Below, in pieces: positions 14,626 through 21,563 of a stretch of 27,620 nt of DNA. The position numbers were made by a program, and so were the translations under genes. Where the stretch lies: positions 1 to 27,620 of IMG/VR virus record IMGVR_UViG_3300027733_000174. The stretch is one strand, 5' to 3'. Under the pieces are notes generated by a model. It had not been told where the DNA came from and did no database searches. It saw nothing but the letters and a program-made list of their open reading frames with translations. Source of the DNA: a virus. Each line of letters begins with the position of its first letter. The stretch's first letter is position 1.

Positions 14626-15891
14626 TTATGTCCCTGTATTTTCAAATACAACTAAAACACCAGGCTGACCACTGTAAACCATAGGTCCCCCACCACCAGC
14701 TCCACCTGCTCCAAAATTACCACTTGTTGTAAAATTTCTACCTGCATTTGGATAAGTAAGAGCAGCACCAGGTGCATTACCACTTGCTCCAGATCCAGAA
14801 GGGCCTACAGCAGGACCACCTGAACCAGCATTTACTGTACCTACATTTGTAAAATTTGTTATTCCACCAGCATTACCAGCTGCTCCCTGAGCATTTGGTG
14901 CATTTCCTGCAAGCCCTACAGAATACGGTTGAGAAAAAGGTTGTGTTATTGGTTTGTTATAAAAACCAAAACCACCAATACCACCTGGACCACCTGTAGG
15001 ACCACCACATTGGTTATTTTGTCCACCTCCTCCACCTCCAGCAATCATAAAAACTCCAAGTCTATTTGCAGTAGGTGTAGCTGTATAAGTTCCACTTGCT
15101 GGTCCTACAGAATATAATGTAGGTATACCCATTCCAGCACCTGCTGATCCAGAAGATGCGGAAGTAATTCTACCATCAGCAGCTACTGTAATTGTTGCTG
15201 CTGTGTAAGTTGCTGCTGTGACACCTGTTGCTATTAATTGAGTTGTTCCTACAGCAGCTGATGCAATCTTAACTGATGTAACTGATGCTGTATCTAATGC
15301 TCCAGATGTAATTGCAAAAGAAGCTACTTTAACTGAAGTTACAGATGAAGTATCTAATTTTGCAGATGTAACTGCAAATGATGCAATCTTAACTGATGTA
15401 ACTGCTGATGTATCTAATTCATTAGGACCAATAACAAAATCTCCGATAGAGGCACTTGTACTAATTACTCCACCTAATGTGCTAAGATCAATTGTATTTG
15501 CATTTGTTCCATCTAAATAAACACCTTTAATATTTTTTTCAGTTGCTCCCCAAATAACAGAAGCTCCAGCAACTTGGTTTAATGCTAATGTAAATGCACC
15601 TGTTGTACTATTTTTAATTGTATATGTTTTTTCAATTCCACTTGCTACATAAACGGTTGAGTTAGCTGCAATCGTTCCTGTAAATTCTATAACAGCATTT
15701 CTAGCTGTTGATATTGTAGCATCTGTCATCGCTAAAGTTGTATTAGTAGATGTAAGTGCTATTGCTTGATAACCAACAACTGCTTGTTGTAATAAATTTA
15801 AATTTGTATTTGTCTTATCGCCCCAGGTTCCAGAGTTTTCCCCTGTTACCATCAGCTCAAGTTTTAAATCTGTAGAATAACTAGATGCCAT
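14626..15891 (-). CDS. Tail fibre with 20-aa repeats and glycine-rich tip
   Basis: A 421-aa protein. Residues 1-150 (STDLKLELMVTGENSGTWGDKTNTNLNLL ... NIKGVYLDGTNANTIDL) are a common N-terminal module of marine-phage tail fibres, which probably attaches to the tail. Residues 159-218 are three 20-aa repeats of the form LDTSxVTSVKIASFAVTSxx, likely a triple-stranded shaft. From about 285 to 410 the protein is Gly-rich with poly-Gly blocks (GGGGGG; GGPTGGPGGIGGFG; AGGAGGGG), like adhesin tips that bind receptors. A Shine-Dalgarno (AAGGA) precedes the ATG by about five bases. Host binding is the expected role. Gly-Pro pairs in the tip are possible substrates for the adjacent prolyl-hydroxylase-like enzymes, which is speculative. 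Confidence 0.8.
   Translation of the reverse strand: MASSYSTDLKLELMVTGENSGTWGDKTNTNLNLLQQAVVGYQAIALTSTNTTLAMTDATISTARNAVIEFTGTIAANSTVYVASGIEKTYTIKNSTTGAFTLALNQVAGASVIWGATEKNIKGVYLDGTNANTIDLSTLGGVISTSASIGDFVIGPNELDTSAVTSVKIASFAVTSAKLDTSSVTSVKVASFAITSGALDTASVTSVKIASAAVGTTQLIATGVTAATYTAATITVAADGRITSASSGSAGAGMGIPTLYSVGPASGTYTATPTANRLGVFMIAGGGGGGQNNQCGGPTGGPGGIGGFGFYNKPITQPFSQPYSVGLAGNAPNAQGAAGNAGGITNFTNVGTVNAGSGGPAVGPSGSGASGNAPGAALTYPNAGRNFTTSGNFGAGGAGGGGPMVYSGQPGVLVVFENTGT
15238..15417 (-). repeat. Three 60-base tandem repeats in the tail fibre gene
   Basis: Codons 159-218 of the fibre form three consecutive 60-base units encoding LDTSAVTSVKIASFAVTSAK, LDTSSVTSVKVASFAITSGA and LDTASVTSVKIASAAVGTTQ. 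Unit 3 is most diverged at its end. The DNA copies share long identical blocks, such as the complement of GCAATCTTAACTGATGTAAC in units 1 and 3, so shaft length could vary by recombination. Confidence 0.85.
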
Positions 15892-15937
15892 AAAAATTCC
15901 TTTTAAATATTATGTATAATACCCAATTTTAGTTTGA

Positions 15938-16849
15938 TTAGGCCGCTATGTCAACAACAGCCCAATTGTTAGTTATGCCTATATCTACTACTGCCCAGGC
16001 ACTTATAAATACAGTTCCTGTATAAGTAGTCATTTGTATACCTGTAATTTCTGGTGCTACATCTATAGTTATAGACACTGAATTTATAGTAGTTGTTGCA
16101 GATACAGAGGTTACATCTACTAAGGTATTTGCATCTAATTCAGCTGTTCCTAAACTTACAGAAATTGTATCTCCAGTTAAAAATACAGAAACTGCAATAT
16201 CAATTTCTTCATCTCCTAAAGATACGGTTAATAAACTTCCGTTTACATCTATATTAGCATCCGCTGTAATAGAAACCGTTGCTACAGTAGTTGCTATAGA
16301 TTGTCCTGTAACAGCTGCGTCAAAATCTATTTGAGCACTTATTGTTCCAGTAGTTGTAGCAGAATCTATTCCAGTTAAATCAAGACTAGCATCTCCTGTA
16401 ATTGAAAAAGTTCCAGTAGTAGTATTTAATTGATTTCCTATTACATCAACTTCTACTGAAGGAACAAGAATAGTATCTTGTCCAATGGAAATATCCATTC
16501 CACCGATATTGCCCCACGAACCATAGCCCCACGATTCAGTACCCCAAGGTAAATCACCAGGAGAGGTAACTTCTACTTCTATATTATTTTGTCCTTCGGC
16601 TGTACCTGTTGTTGTGTTTAATAAATTTGTAGATAGATCTACACTTCCAGTAATTGTAAAAGATACTGCATCAGTTGTTGTGTTTAATAAATTTGTAGAT
16701 AGATCTATGGATGAATCTATTGTAACATCAGCACTAGCTTGATCAGCACTTAGTCCTGAAATTTGTCCCCACGCTGCAGATCCCCAATTAGAAATTCCCC
16801 ATGTGGTAAGAGTACCAGGCGACGTTACTTCTATTGTAATATCTGCCAC
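15938..16849 (-). CDS. Repeat-rich beta virion protein with Trp-Gly triplets
   Basis: A 303-aa protein made of short Thr/Ser/Val strands. Two copies of EVTSPGxL followed by three Trp-Gly pairs occur at 7-29 (TWGISNWGSAAWGQI) and 93-115 (PWGTESWGYGSWGNI). The LSTNLLNTTT motif occurs at 50-59 and 72-81, with weaker copies later (GNQLNTTTGTFSITGDASLDL). The start is GTG at 16849, supported by a perfect AGGAGG five bases upstream. It lies between a small virion gene and the tail fibre, so it is probably a fibre or tail-surface protein. The repeats make a beta-solenoid or stacked-strand fold likely. Function is inferred from context only. Confidence 0.6.
   Translation of the reverse strand: MADITIEVTSPGTLTTWGISNWGSAAWGQISGLSADQASADVTIDSSIDLSTNLLNTTTDAVSFTITGSVDLSTNLLNTTTGTAEGQNNIEVEVTSPGDLPWGTESWGYGSWGNIGGMDISIGQDTILVPSVEVDVIGNQLNTTTGTFSITGDASLDLTGIDSATTTGTISAQIDFDAAVTGQSIATTVATVSITADANIDVNGSLLTVSLGDEEIDIAVSVFLTGDTISVSLGTAELDANTLVDVTSVSATTTINSVSITIDVAPEITGIQMTTYTGTVFISAWAVVDIGITNNWAVVDIAA
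16608..16707 (-). repeat. Exact 34-base direct repeat inside the Trp-Gly-rich gene
   Basis: The 34 bases at 16608-16641 are identical to those at 16674-16707 (offset 66 bases, or 22 codons) and encode the two STNLLNTTT units. Perfect identity indicates a recent duplication or ongoing homogenisation. Confidence 0.85.
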
Positions 16850-16864
16850 CTGGCCCTCCTAAAA

Positions 16865-17302
16865 TTATGCGATTCTTAATATAGCTGCTGCTGCTGTAAA
16901 TGCTGGAAATACTATTGTAAAAGTTCCTGATGTTGCTGTTTTGTCAGCACCAAAACTTAAAGCACAAACTGCTCTTTTAGTTGCAGTAGTTGTATTATTA
17001 TAAATTAATGCTCCAGCTGCTGTTAATGTAACACCAGTAAAAGATAAATCTGCAAAATCTACTATAGCTGTAGCACTATCAAGTGATACTTGTTGAGATT
17101 GTAATACTCCACCACCTGCTGCGTACTGTCCTGAATCTGGACATTCACCAGTTACTGTGTAAATTGTTGTAGCTGCGGATAAGTTAGCCGCTGACGTATA
17201 TAATGCTAATTTAAAAGCTTGTCCTGAACCTGAATCGAAATCGTGTACTGCACCTAAAAGTTCTGACTTAAACGTGTTGCACACTGCTTGTGTTATTGCC
17301 AT
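16865..17302 (-). CDS. Conserved small virion protein, 145 aa
   Basis: A 145-aa protein with the pattern CNTFKSELLGAVHDF ... FKLALYTSAANLSAATTIYTVTGE ... GGGVLQSQQVSLD. I recognise this from conserved structural proteins of cyanophages and other marine phages. The rest consists of Ala/Thr-rich strands ending in FPAFTAAAAILRIA. An AAGGAG ribosome-binding site lies eight bases ahead of the ATG. It sits between the adaptor-like genes and the repeat-rich tail proteins, which suggests a tail or fibre-base role. No motif reveals its exact function. Confidence 0.6.
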   Translation of the reverse strand: MAITQAVCNTFKSELLGAVHDFDSGSGQAFKLALYTSAANLSAATTIYTVTGECPDSGQYAAGGGVLQSQQVSLDSATAIVDFADLSFTGVTLTAAGALIYNNTTTATKRAVCALSFGADKTATSGTFTIVFPAFTAAAAILRIA

Positions 17303-17323
17303 ATGTTGTACTCCTTATAGTTA

Positions 17324-18007
17324 TTATGGTGATGGTGAATTAATTTTAATTCGTAACACACCATCTTGAAACTCGTCTCTGCGTCTTCTACCTGTTTGTT
17401 CTAACGCAAATCCTTGTAATGATGTATTATACTTGTCTTGATATAGTTTGTACATATCTATCGGTCCTTTTAGATAAGCAAAAGCCTCTACTAAACAAGC
17501 ATATAATAATAGTTCTGGTGCATTTTGACTAATATAAGTAGTTGTATTTGTTGAGCTTAAATTATCAGGTGTGTATACATAATCTAGAGTAACAGCATAG
17601 CTACTATTTGGTATAGGGGCTACTTGAATAGCATTTTCTTTATACATTGAATAATACTTAGGAAAACCACTTGTTCCAGAGCTATTATATTCAGTAATAA
17701 ATGTATCATCTCTAGGTTCTAATGATATTTGAGCTGATGAAGTATTAGTTACTACTACAGATCTTACTATAAAAGCTCTTCTAACAGTAGTTGATCCTTC
17801 ATCTGTATTATCATCTGGTAATAATAAATATTTGTTTCCAGAATTAAAACTTGATGTTGCATATTCTCTTGAATAATCAGCATCAGCTTCTCTAAATATT
17901 CTATATTCAGAATTTTTAATAAATGTATCACAAACACCATCAGTTAAAACTGATGAGTCTACTTCTGTATAGTTTCTTATACTTGATAATAATTCTGCGT
18001 ATGTCAT
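17324..18007 (-). CDS. Head-tail adaptor-like protein (SU10-type adaptor family)
   Basis: A 227-aa protein opening MTYAELLSSIRNYTEVDSSVLTD, followed by FIKNSEYRIFREADADY, a strand-rich middle with FPKYYSMYKENAIQVAPIP and a helical end (NAPELLLYACLVEAFAYLKGPIDMYKLYQDKY). This order (N-terminal helices, beta core, C-terminal helix carrying the LLLYACLVEA motif) resembles SU10-like podovirus adaptors and related phage adaptor proteins that form the ring below the portal. It starts on an ATGA overlap with the preceding 116-aa gene. The family name is from memory of the pattern; placement among tail genes supports it. Confidence 0.65.
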   Translation of the reverse strand: MTYAELLSSIRNYTEVDSSVLTDGVCDTFIKNSEYRIFREADADYSREYATSSFNSGNKYLLLPDDNTDEGSTTVRRAFIVRSVVVTNTSSAQISLEPRDDTFITEYNSSGTSGFPKYYSMYKENAIQVAPIPNSSYAVTLDYVYTPDNLSSTNTTTYISQNAPELLLYACLVEAFAYLKGPIDMYKLYQDKYNTSLQGFALEQTGRRRRDEFQDGVLRIKINSPSP

Positions 18008-18354
18008 GTTATATCTATAGTTACATCTCCAACACTAGAGTATGCTTGTCTAGCTGCATTAATTATATCTCCACTTATTCCAGGTTGCATACCAATTGAA
18101 AGATATTGTCCTGGCCAAAATTGTAAATCTAATTGTACTAAACATCCACCACCTGGAACAGTATCTGATCTAGCATTTTTTAATCCTTGTGGATCTGCTT
18201 TATGGTGTCTTGGATCTAATTGAGGTTGTTTTGGTTCGTATTCACTAAAATGTACAAAAGAACCATTCCATTCTCTTTTCATTTCCACATATGGAAATTG
18301 CATTCCTGATCTATCAGAAATAGCCAATGATCTTTTACCTCTTGAAAATGCCAT
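18004..18354 (-). CDS. Conserved neck/tail-region protein, 116 aa
   Basis: A 116-aa protein with the well-conserved marine-phage stretch GKRSLAISDRSGMQFPYVEM, KREWNGSFVHFSEYEPKQPQL and ADPQGLKNARSDTV. I have seen this pattern in podo- and myovirus-type marine phages without a defined function. It lies between two adaptor-like proteins, joined by TAATG at its start and ATGA at its end, which points to a neck or tail-completion role. The C-terminus (GDIINAARQAYSSVGDVTIDIT) is helical then extended. Confidence 0.6.
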   Translation of the reverse strand: MAFSRGKRSLAISDRSGMQFPYVEMKREWNGSFVHFSEYEPKQPQLDPRHHKADPQGLKNARSDTVPGGGCLVQLDLQFWPGQYLSIGMQPGISGDIINAARQAYSSVGDVTIDIT

Positions 18355-19043
18355 TAAATTCCATCTCCAAAGTAAGAATAAGGTGAAATATAAGAGCTTG
18401 TTCTTTGAGAATCTTCTTCTAAAGCTCTTTGTAATTCATCTTCGTATACTAATTTTAAACCTTGAACTCTATCTGGAGCAACTTTCTGTCCTAGATAATA
18501 TGCAAGACCTGAAATCATGCATGGTAAAAATCTATAAGGTACATTTGCTTGATTAGAATATGCACCTGCATCTTGAATTCTACTAATGTAATAATATTTT
18601 AAATAAATATATTGAGCACAGTCTGGTGTTAAATATAAACTGATAGTAGGATTAATTTGACGATTCACATAGTATTGTGAAGGTTGTCCTTGTTGTCCTT
18701 TATTAGGAAGAGCTGCATAAGCAGATCTATCAATTTTATCTAAAGAAATATCGTTAGTTGTTTGAGTTATAGTTTGAGCAGTTGAAACATAAGCTTCTAA
18801 TACATCACTACAATCTTCTGGTGTAGCATAAGTTGCTGTGCCAGCAGTTAAAGCTTGTTCTTTAAGTACAACTTTCCAAAGATGAACTCCTCTATTTCCC
18901 CATTCAGAAAATAAAATGTTTAAACTTCGTCTTGCTGATTTTATATTGTATCCGCTGTTAGTTCTTACGCCACAACGTTCATAGGCTTCTTCAATAATAT
19001 CATCTATGTCTAAATCGAATGTTGTAGTTCCTGAAGTAGCCAT
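18354..19043 (-). CDS. Adaptor / tail-tube-A-like head-tail connector protein
   Basis: A 229-aa protein with FDLDIDDIIEEAYERCG, SARRSLNILFSEWGNRGVHLWKVVL and DVLEAYVS in the N-terminal half. It ends with a helical bundle (FLPCMISGLAYYLGQKVAPDRVQGLKLVYEDELQRALEED). The pattern is that of podovirus adaptor (tail tubular A-type) proteins, which form the ring between portal and nozzle. It starts just after the 39-codon gene with no Shine-Dalgarno, so translation is probably coupled. With the 227-aa protein it makes two adaptor-like genes, as in phages where two rings extend the portal. Confidence 0.7.
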   Translation of the reverse strand: MATSGTTTFDLDIDDIIEEAYERCGVRTNSGYNIKSARRSLNILFSEWGNRGVHLWKVVLKEQALTAGTATYATPEDCSDVLEAYVSTAQTITQTTNDISLDKIDRSAYAALPNKGQQGQPSQYYVNRQINPTISLYLTPDCAQYIYLKYYYISRIQDAGAYSNQANVPYRFLPCMISGLAYYLGQKVAPDRVQGLKLVYEDELQRALEEDSQRTSSYISPYSYFGDGI

Positions 19044-19049
19044 TAGACA

Positions 19050-19169
19050 TTATTTTTTCTTAACGTTTTTAGAAACTTTCTTAGCACTAAATCCTTTTAA
19101 CATACTAGCAACTTGTGCTGGTGTATTTTTTGGAATTATTCCTGCTTTTAAATATGTTTTCATTCCCAT
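19050..19169 (-). CDS. Small basic protein, 39 aa
   Basis: A 39-codon gene that starts one base after the previous stop (TAAaATG) with a GGAG site eight bases upstream. It ends six bases before the adaptor ATG. The product is MGMKTYLKAGIIPKNTPAQV, then SMLKGFSAKKVSKNVKKK; 10 of 39 residues are Lys. It resembles the other small Lys-rich products of this stretch and could be a packaged or nucleic-acid-binding protein. The fit between neighbours and the good ribosome-binding site support it. No known family. Confidence 0.55.
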   Translation of the reverse strand: MGMKTYLKAGIIPKNTPAQVASMLKGFSAKKVSKNVKKK

Positions 19170-19170
19170 T

Positions 19171-19383
19171 TTAGTATTCTCCAAAGTATTGTTTGTTAAC
19201 TTGTATTGCTTTTTGGCCTTTAACCATCATTTTACCTTTTTGTGCTTTGATAGGTTTCATTTCTCCACTCATGGTCTCTTCATATCCCTTTTTTTCAAGC
19301 ATAGTTTCTCTACCTTCCATAGATTTTGATTCCATACCTTCATGTTTAGCAGACATGTCTTTATATTTTTTAGATTTTTTCAT
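19171..19383 (-). CDS. Small Lys/Met/Glu-rich protein, 70 aa
   Basis: A 70-aa highly charged protein (MKKSKKYKDMSAKHEGMES ... EMKPIKAQKGKMMVKGQKAIQVNKQYFGEY), with 16 Lys and nine Met. No hydrophobic core or known domain is visible and it is probably extended or disordered. It lies between two other basic small genes, ending one base before the 39-codon gene. It may be a minor virion component. Function unknown. Confidence 0.5.
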   Translation of the reverse strand: MKKSKKYKDMSAKHEGMESKSMEGRETMLEKKGYEETMSGEMKPIKAQKGKMMVKGQKAIQVNKQYFGEY

Positions 19384-19388
19384 AATAT

Positions 19389-19820
19389 CTAAATATACCT
19401 CATTTTTGTCATGTTATATATACCACCATCTTTCATTTTTTTAGGTTTTTTGGCCATTCCACCTTTATTTAAGTCAAAAAAGTATTGTCCTGTCTTCTCA
19501 AACTTCTTTTGATTAACATTTTTAGCTCTTTCATCAACTAGTTGTCTAACATATTCTTTTGTATCCATTTGTTTTGCAACATCAAACTCATTTTTAGGAG
19601 TTTTTACATCTCCACCATCATTCATTTTTTTCTTTTTCTTTGGAAAACCAGCTTTCATATTTGCATATGCTTTTGGTGATATAGTAGATTCAGATTTTGG
19701 TCTTGAAATTCCTAATTTTTTTCTTCTATTTATATTTGCCCACAAACCAGTTTTAGCTGTTCTTGCTCCTCTAAGCTTTCCGTCCATTTCTTTAGGTAAT
19801 GATGATCTTGATATTGGCAT
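19389..19820 (-). CDS. Basic virion-associated-type protein with DGG motifs, 143 aa
   Basis: A 143-aa basic protein. The first part has SLPKEMDGKLRG, GLWANINRRKKLGISRPKSE and STISPKAYANMKAGFPKKKKK, a pattern common in marine-phage small proteins. Two copies of a KKxKKMxDGG motif occur at about 63-70 (KKKKMNDGGDV) and 127-134 (KKPKKMKDGGIY). The same DGG tag appears in two ejection proteins and related forms in other virion proteins. It follows the M15 peptidase gene by two bases. A minor virion protein or a protein with a sorting tag is plausible; no function is known. Confidence 0.55.
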   Translation of the reverse strand: MPISRSSLPKEMDGKLRGARTAKTGLWANINRRKKLGISRPKSESTISPKAYANMKAGFPKKKKKMNDGGDVKTPKNEFDVAKQMDTKEYVRQLVDERAKNVNQKKFEKTGQYFFDLNKGGMAKKPKKMKDGGIYNMTKMRYI

Positions 19821-19822
19821 AA

Positions 19823-20281
19823 TTAAACCATTGGTGAATATACAATTTTACCACTTACCTTCTGTGCCTTCAAGTACTGCTTTCTATTACTTTCTTTTGA
19901 ATAACTACAGTGAACCCATCCACTATTAGGCTCATTTTCATTCCAAAACTCAAGTATACATTGATCATATTCAAAGTTCTGTACAATAAAATCTGCAACA
20001 TCTTTATTGGCTACTCCAAATATTTCAAAGTCTGCGGCTTGTCCTTTAGTATGCTGGCTTTTGGCTGAAGATCCTACAGCTTCACAAAGTGCAACTGATC
20101 TATAACCAGAAGATATAGATACAGGCATTCCATAATAATCTCTTAGTGGTTGTAGTATTTTTTCACAAAGTATTTTAAGATTTTGTATTTGATCTTCATT
20201 TGGAGTATTAGCTATTCCAAGTCTTGTTGCTTCTTGAGACTTTGTTAATTCATTTAATGTAAAACTTTTACTTAATTCCAT
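19823..20281 (-). CDS. M15-type peptidoglycan peptidase (D-Ala-D-Ala carboxypeptidase-like)
   Basis: A 152-aa protein with the peptidase M15_3 layout: PVSISSGYRSVALCEAVG (about 53-70), the zinc motif SQHTKGQAADFE (H77 and D84), a central acidic region (YDQCILEF, E111 a possible catalytic residue) and GWVHCSY with the third ligand H124. It should cleave peptide cross-links or stem peptides of peptidoglycan, either as endolysin or as virion-associated lysin. No signal peptide is present. The ATG lies one base after the stop of the 20-codon membrane micro-ORF with no Shine-Dalgarno of its own, so translation is probably by re-initiation from that micro-ORF. Confidence 0.85.
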   Translation of the reverse strand: MELSKSFTLNELTKSQEATRLGIANTPNEDQIQNLKILCEKILQPLRDYYGMPVSISSGYRSVALCEAVGSSAKSQHTKGQAADFEIFGVANKDVADFIVQNFEYDQCILEFWNENEPNSGWVHCSYSKESNRKQYLKAQKVSGKIVYSPMV

Positions 20282-20282
20282 T

Positions 20283-20345
20283 TTAATAAAAATATGTATA
20301 GTATGTCCAAACAGCTATATTAAAAAGTAGTATTGCTTCTATCAT
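20283..20345 (-). CDS. 20-aa membrane micro-ORF between the two lysis enzymes
   Basis: ATG 20345 overlaps the glucosaminidase stop (ATGA) and TAA 20285-20283 lies one base before the M15 peptidase ATG. A strong Shine-Dalgarno (AAGGA) sits eight bases upstream. The product MIEAILLFNIAVWTYYTYFY is almost wholly hydrophobic and could span a membrane once. It may be a holin-like peptide, or it may exist to bring ribosomes to the peptidase start. Short size makes it uncertain, but signals at both ends agree. Confidence 0.55.
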   Translation of the reverse strand: MIEAILLFNIAVWTYYTYFY

Positions 20346-20944
20346 TTATTATTCCTTAATCTATTTATAACCTCAATAACATGTTTTTCATATTCTTTAT
20401 TTGTAGAAAAACTATCCAATGCTTTTGCCATTCTTATAGGATCTCTATTAAATGACATATCTCTGGCTTTTCTAAATTCTGCATATACTTGTTTTGTATT
20501 TAGAATTTCAATGTAATATCTAACAGATTCACATTTGTTTTTAAATACCCTTACTCGCCATTCTATATGATCTGGTTGTTTATAAGGTAACATTCCCTCT
20601 TTAGACCAGACTCTTATGCCAAACAAGTTATTCCCTTCAATTGCAAATCTAGATGTTCCATAATTAGATTCAACAATAGCTTGGGCTACTATAAGTTCTG
20701 TATTTATATGTTTATTTGTAGGGATGTCAAAATTGAGGTAGGAGATACACTTTTTAAGAGAGGTGATGAATTCTTCATTGTTATGATATTCAAACCTTGG
20801 TGGACCAAACCCTAGGCTCTTAGCCCAGGCGATTGTGGCGTTCTCAGTTTTCTTCTTGGCGACGGGATTTGGGAAAAATGTACCTAATACAAACGCTAGA
20901 AGAGCTACTATCAAATATTTTACTATTATACTCTTTATTGTCAT
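20342..20944 (-). CDS. Membrane-anchored glucosaminidase-like lysin (GH73/Bax-like)
   Basis: A 200-aa protein from ATG 20944; a TTG 11 codons earlier has no ribosome-binding site and is less likely. Residues 5-23 form a hydrophobic signal-anchor (IIVKYLIVALLAFVLGTFF). The enzyme domain has LIVAQAIVESNYGTSRFAIEGNNLFGIRVW with the probable catalytic Glu at 92, then YYIEILNTKQVYAEFR, typical of Bax/flagellar FlgJ-type beta-N-acetylglucosaminidases that cut the glycan strand. The N-terminal anchor suggests periplasmic action after Sec export, like a signal-anchor endolysin. It is followed by the micro-ORF and the M15 peptidase, giving two complementary wall hydrolases. Confidence 0.8.
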   Translation of the reverse strand: MTIKSIIVKYLIVALLAFVLGTFFPNPVAKKKTENATIAWAKSLGFGPPRFEYHNNEEFITSLKKCISYLNFDIPTNKHINTELIVAQAIVESNYGTSRFAIEGNNLFGIRVWSKEGMLPYKQPDHIEWRVRVFKNKCESVRYYIEILNTKQVYAEFRKARDMSFNRDPIRMAKALDSFSTNKEYEKHVIEVINRLRNNK

Positions 20945-20997
20945 AACATTTACATTGATTTGAGAGACAGCATCCAACTGTCAGGTTGTTAATACAA

Positions 20998-21213
20998 TTA
21001 ATCTTGCTTAACTTCTTTGATTCTTTTGATACCATGTTTATCTACTTCCACAATGGCTTTTACTTCTTTACAACTCCATGAAGTAACATTTGGGTTACCA
21101 TCACGTTCTACTTTTCTTTTTTGTTCTAAACAATCTGCAACATTTGCTTTAGGAGAATATCCTTCTAGTTTACCATTCATATACATTAATAATGCAAACA
21201 CAACTTCTATCAT
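20998..21213 (-). CDS. Small putative exported protein with two cysteines, 71 aa
   Basis: A 71-aa protein with a short hydrophobic N-terminus (IEVVFALLMYM) and a polar body containing C28 and C48 (ANVADCLEQKRKVERDG, NVTSWSCKEVKAIVEVD), possibly a disulfide if exported. I recognise similar small proteins near lysis genes of marine phages, but the function is not known. It starts on a TAATG junction with the upstream membrane/coiled-coil gene and precedes the glucosaminidase. Spanin-like or periplasmic helper roles are possible but unproven. Confidence 0.55.
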   Translation of the reverse strand: MIEVVFALLMYMNGKLEGYSPKANVADCLEQKRKVERDGNPNVTSWSCKEVKAIVEVDKHGIKRIKEVKQD

Positions 21214-21563
21214 TATTTACCTCTTAGGGTATCTAATTCTTTTTCTAATTTATCTACTTTTTTTTCTAATTGAGCTATTAATACTTTAGTATGCACATTT
21301 TCTTCTAATTGTTTTGAATGTTTATCAATTGATTTAGCTTGATATTCAATTAACATATACATTTCTTGATTCTTAGGAGTCTGTTCTGCTTTTTTAAGTA
21401 AATCTTGGGCCATTAATTTTTCATTAGTCTCAAGTTTATTTAATCTTTCAACAATACCAAAATATGTCCAAACTGCTACAACAATAGCAGATACAATCGC
21501 TACTATATTTTTAATAGGTAAAGATACGTTTGTTTGGTCATTTAATTTAAATTCACTACTCAT
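21213..21563 (-). CDS. Membrane protein with coiled-coil tail, 116 aa
   Basis: A 116-aa protein with one transmembrane segment (residues 18-37, KNIVAIVSAIVVAVWTYFGI) and a charged helix; the end (about 86-114, TKVLIAQLEKKVDKLEKELDTL) has clear coiled-coil heptads. A GAGGAG site lies eight bases ahead of the ATG. The build (single membrane segment plus long periplasmic or cytoplasmic coil) and position two genes before the glucosaminidase fit a lysis helper such as an i-spanin-like protein or a pinholin partner. There is no sequence motif that settles this. Confidence 0.6.
   Translation of the reverse strand: MSSEFKLNDQTNVSLPIKNIVAIVSAIVVAVWTYFGIVERLNKLETNEKLMAQDLLKKAEQTPKNQEMYMLIEYQAKSIDKHSKQLEENVHTKVLIAQLEKKVDKLEKELDTLRGK

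Noticed and set aside
16608-16707. Direct repeats considered as part of a CRISPR array
   Set aside because: There are only two copies, they lie inside a coding frame and they encode repeated peptide motifs.
19006-19444. Two plus-strand hydrophobic frames opposite the small Lys-rich genes
   Set aside because: Runs of Phe and Leu arise as the complement of Lys- and Glu-rich codons; there is no independent support.
20844-21035. 63-codon Cys-rich minus-strand frame bridging the 71-aa gene and the glucosaminidase, considered as an Rz1-like lipoprotein
   Set aside because: It overlaps both genes out of frame, lacks a lipobox and a signal sequence, and has no ribosome-binding site.
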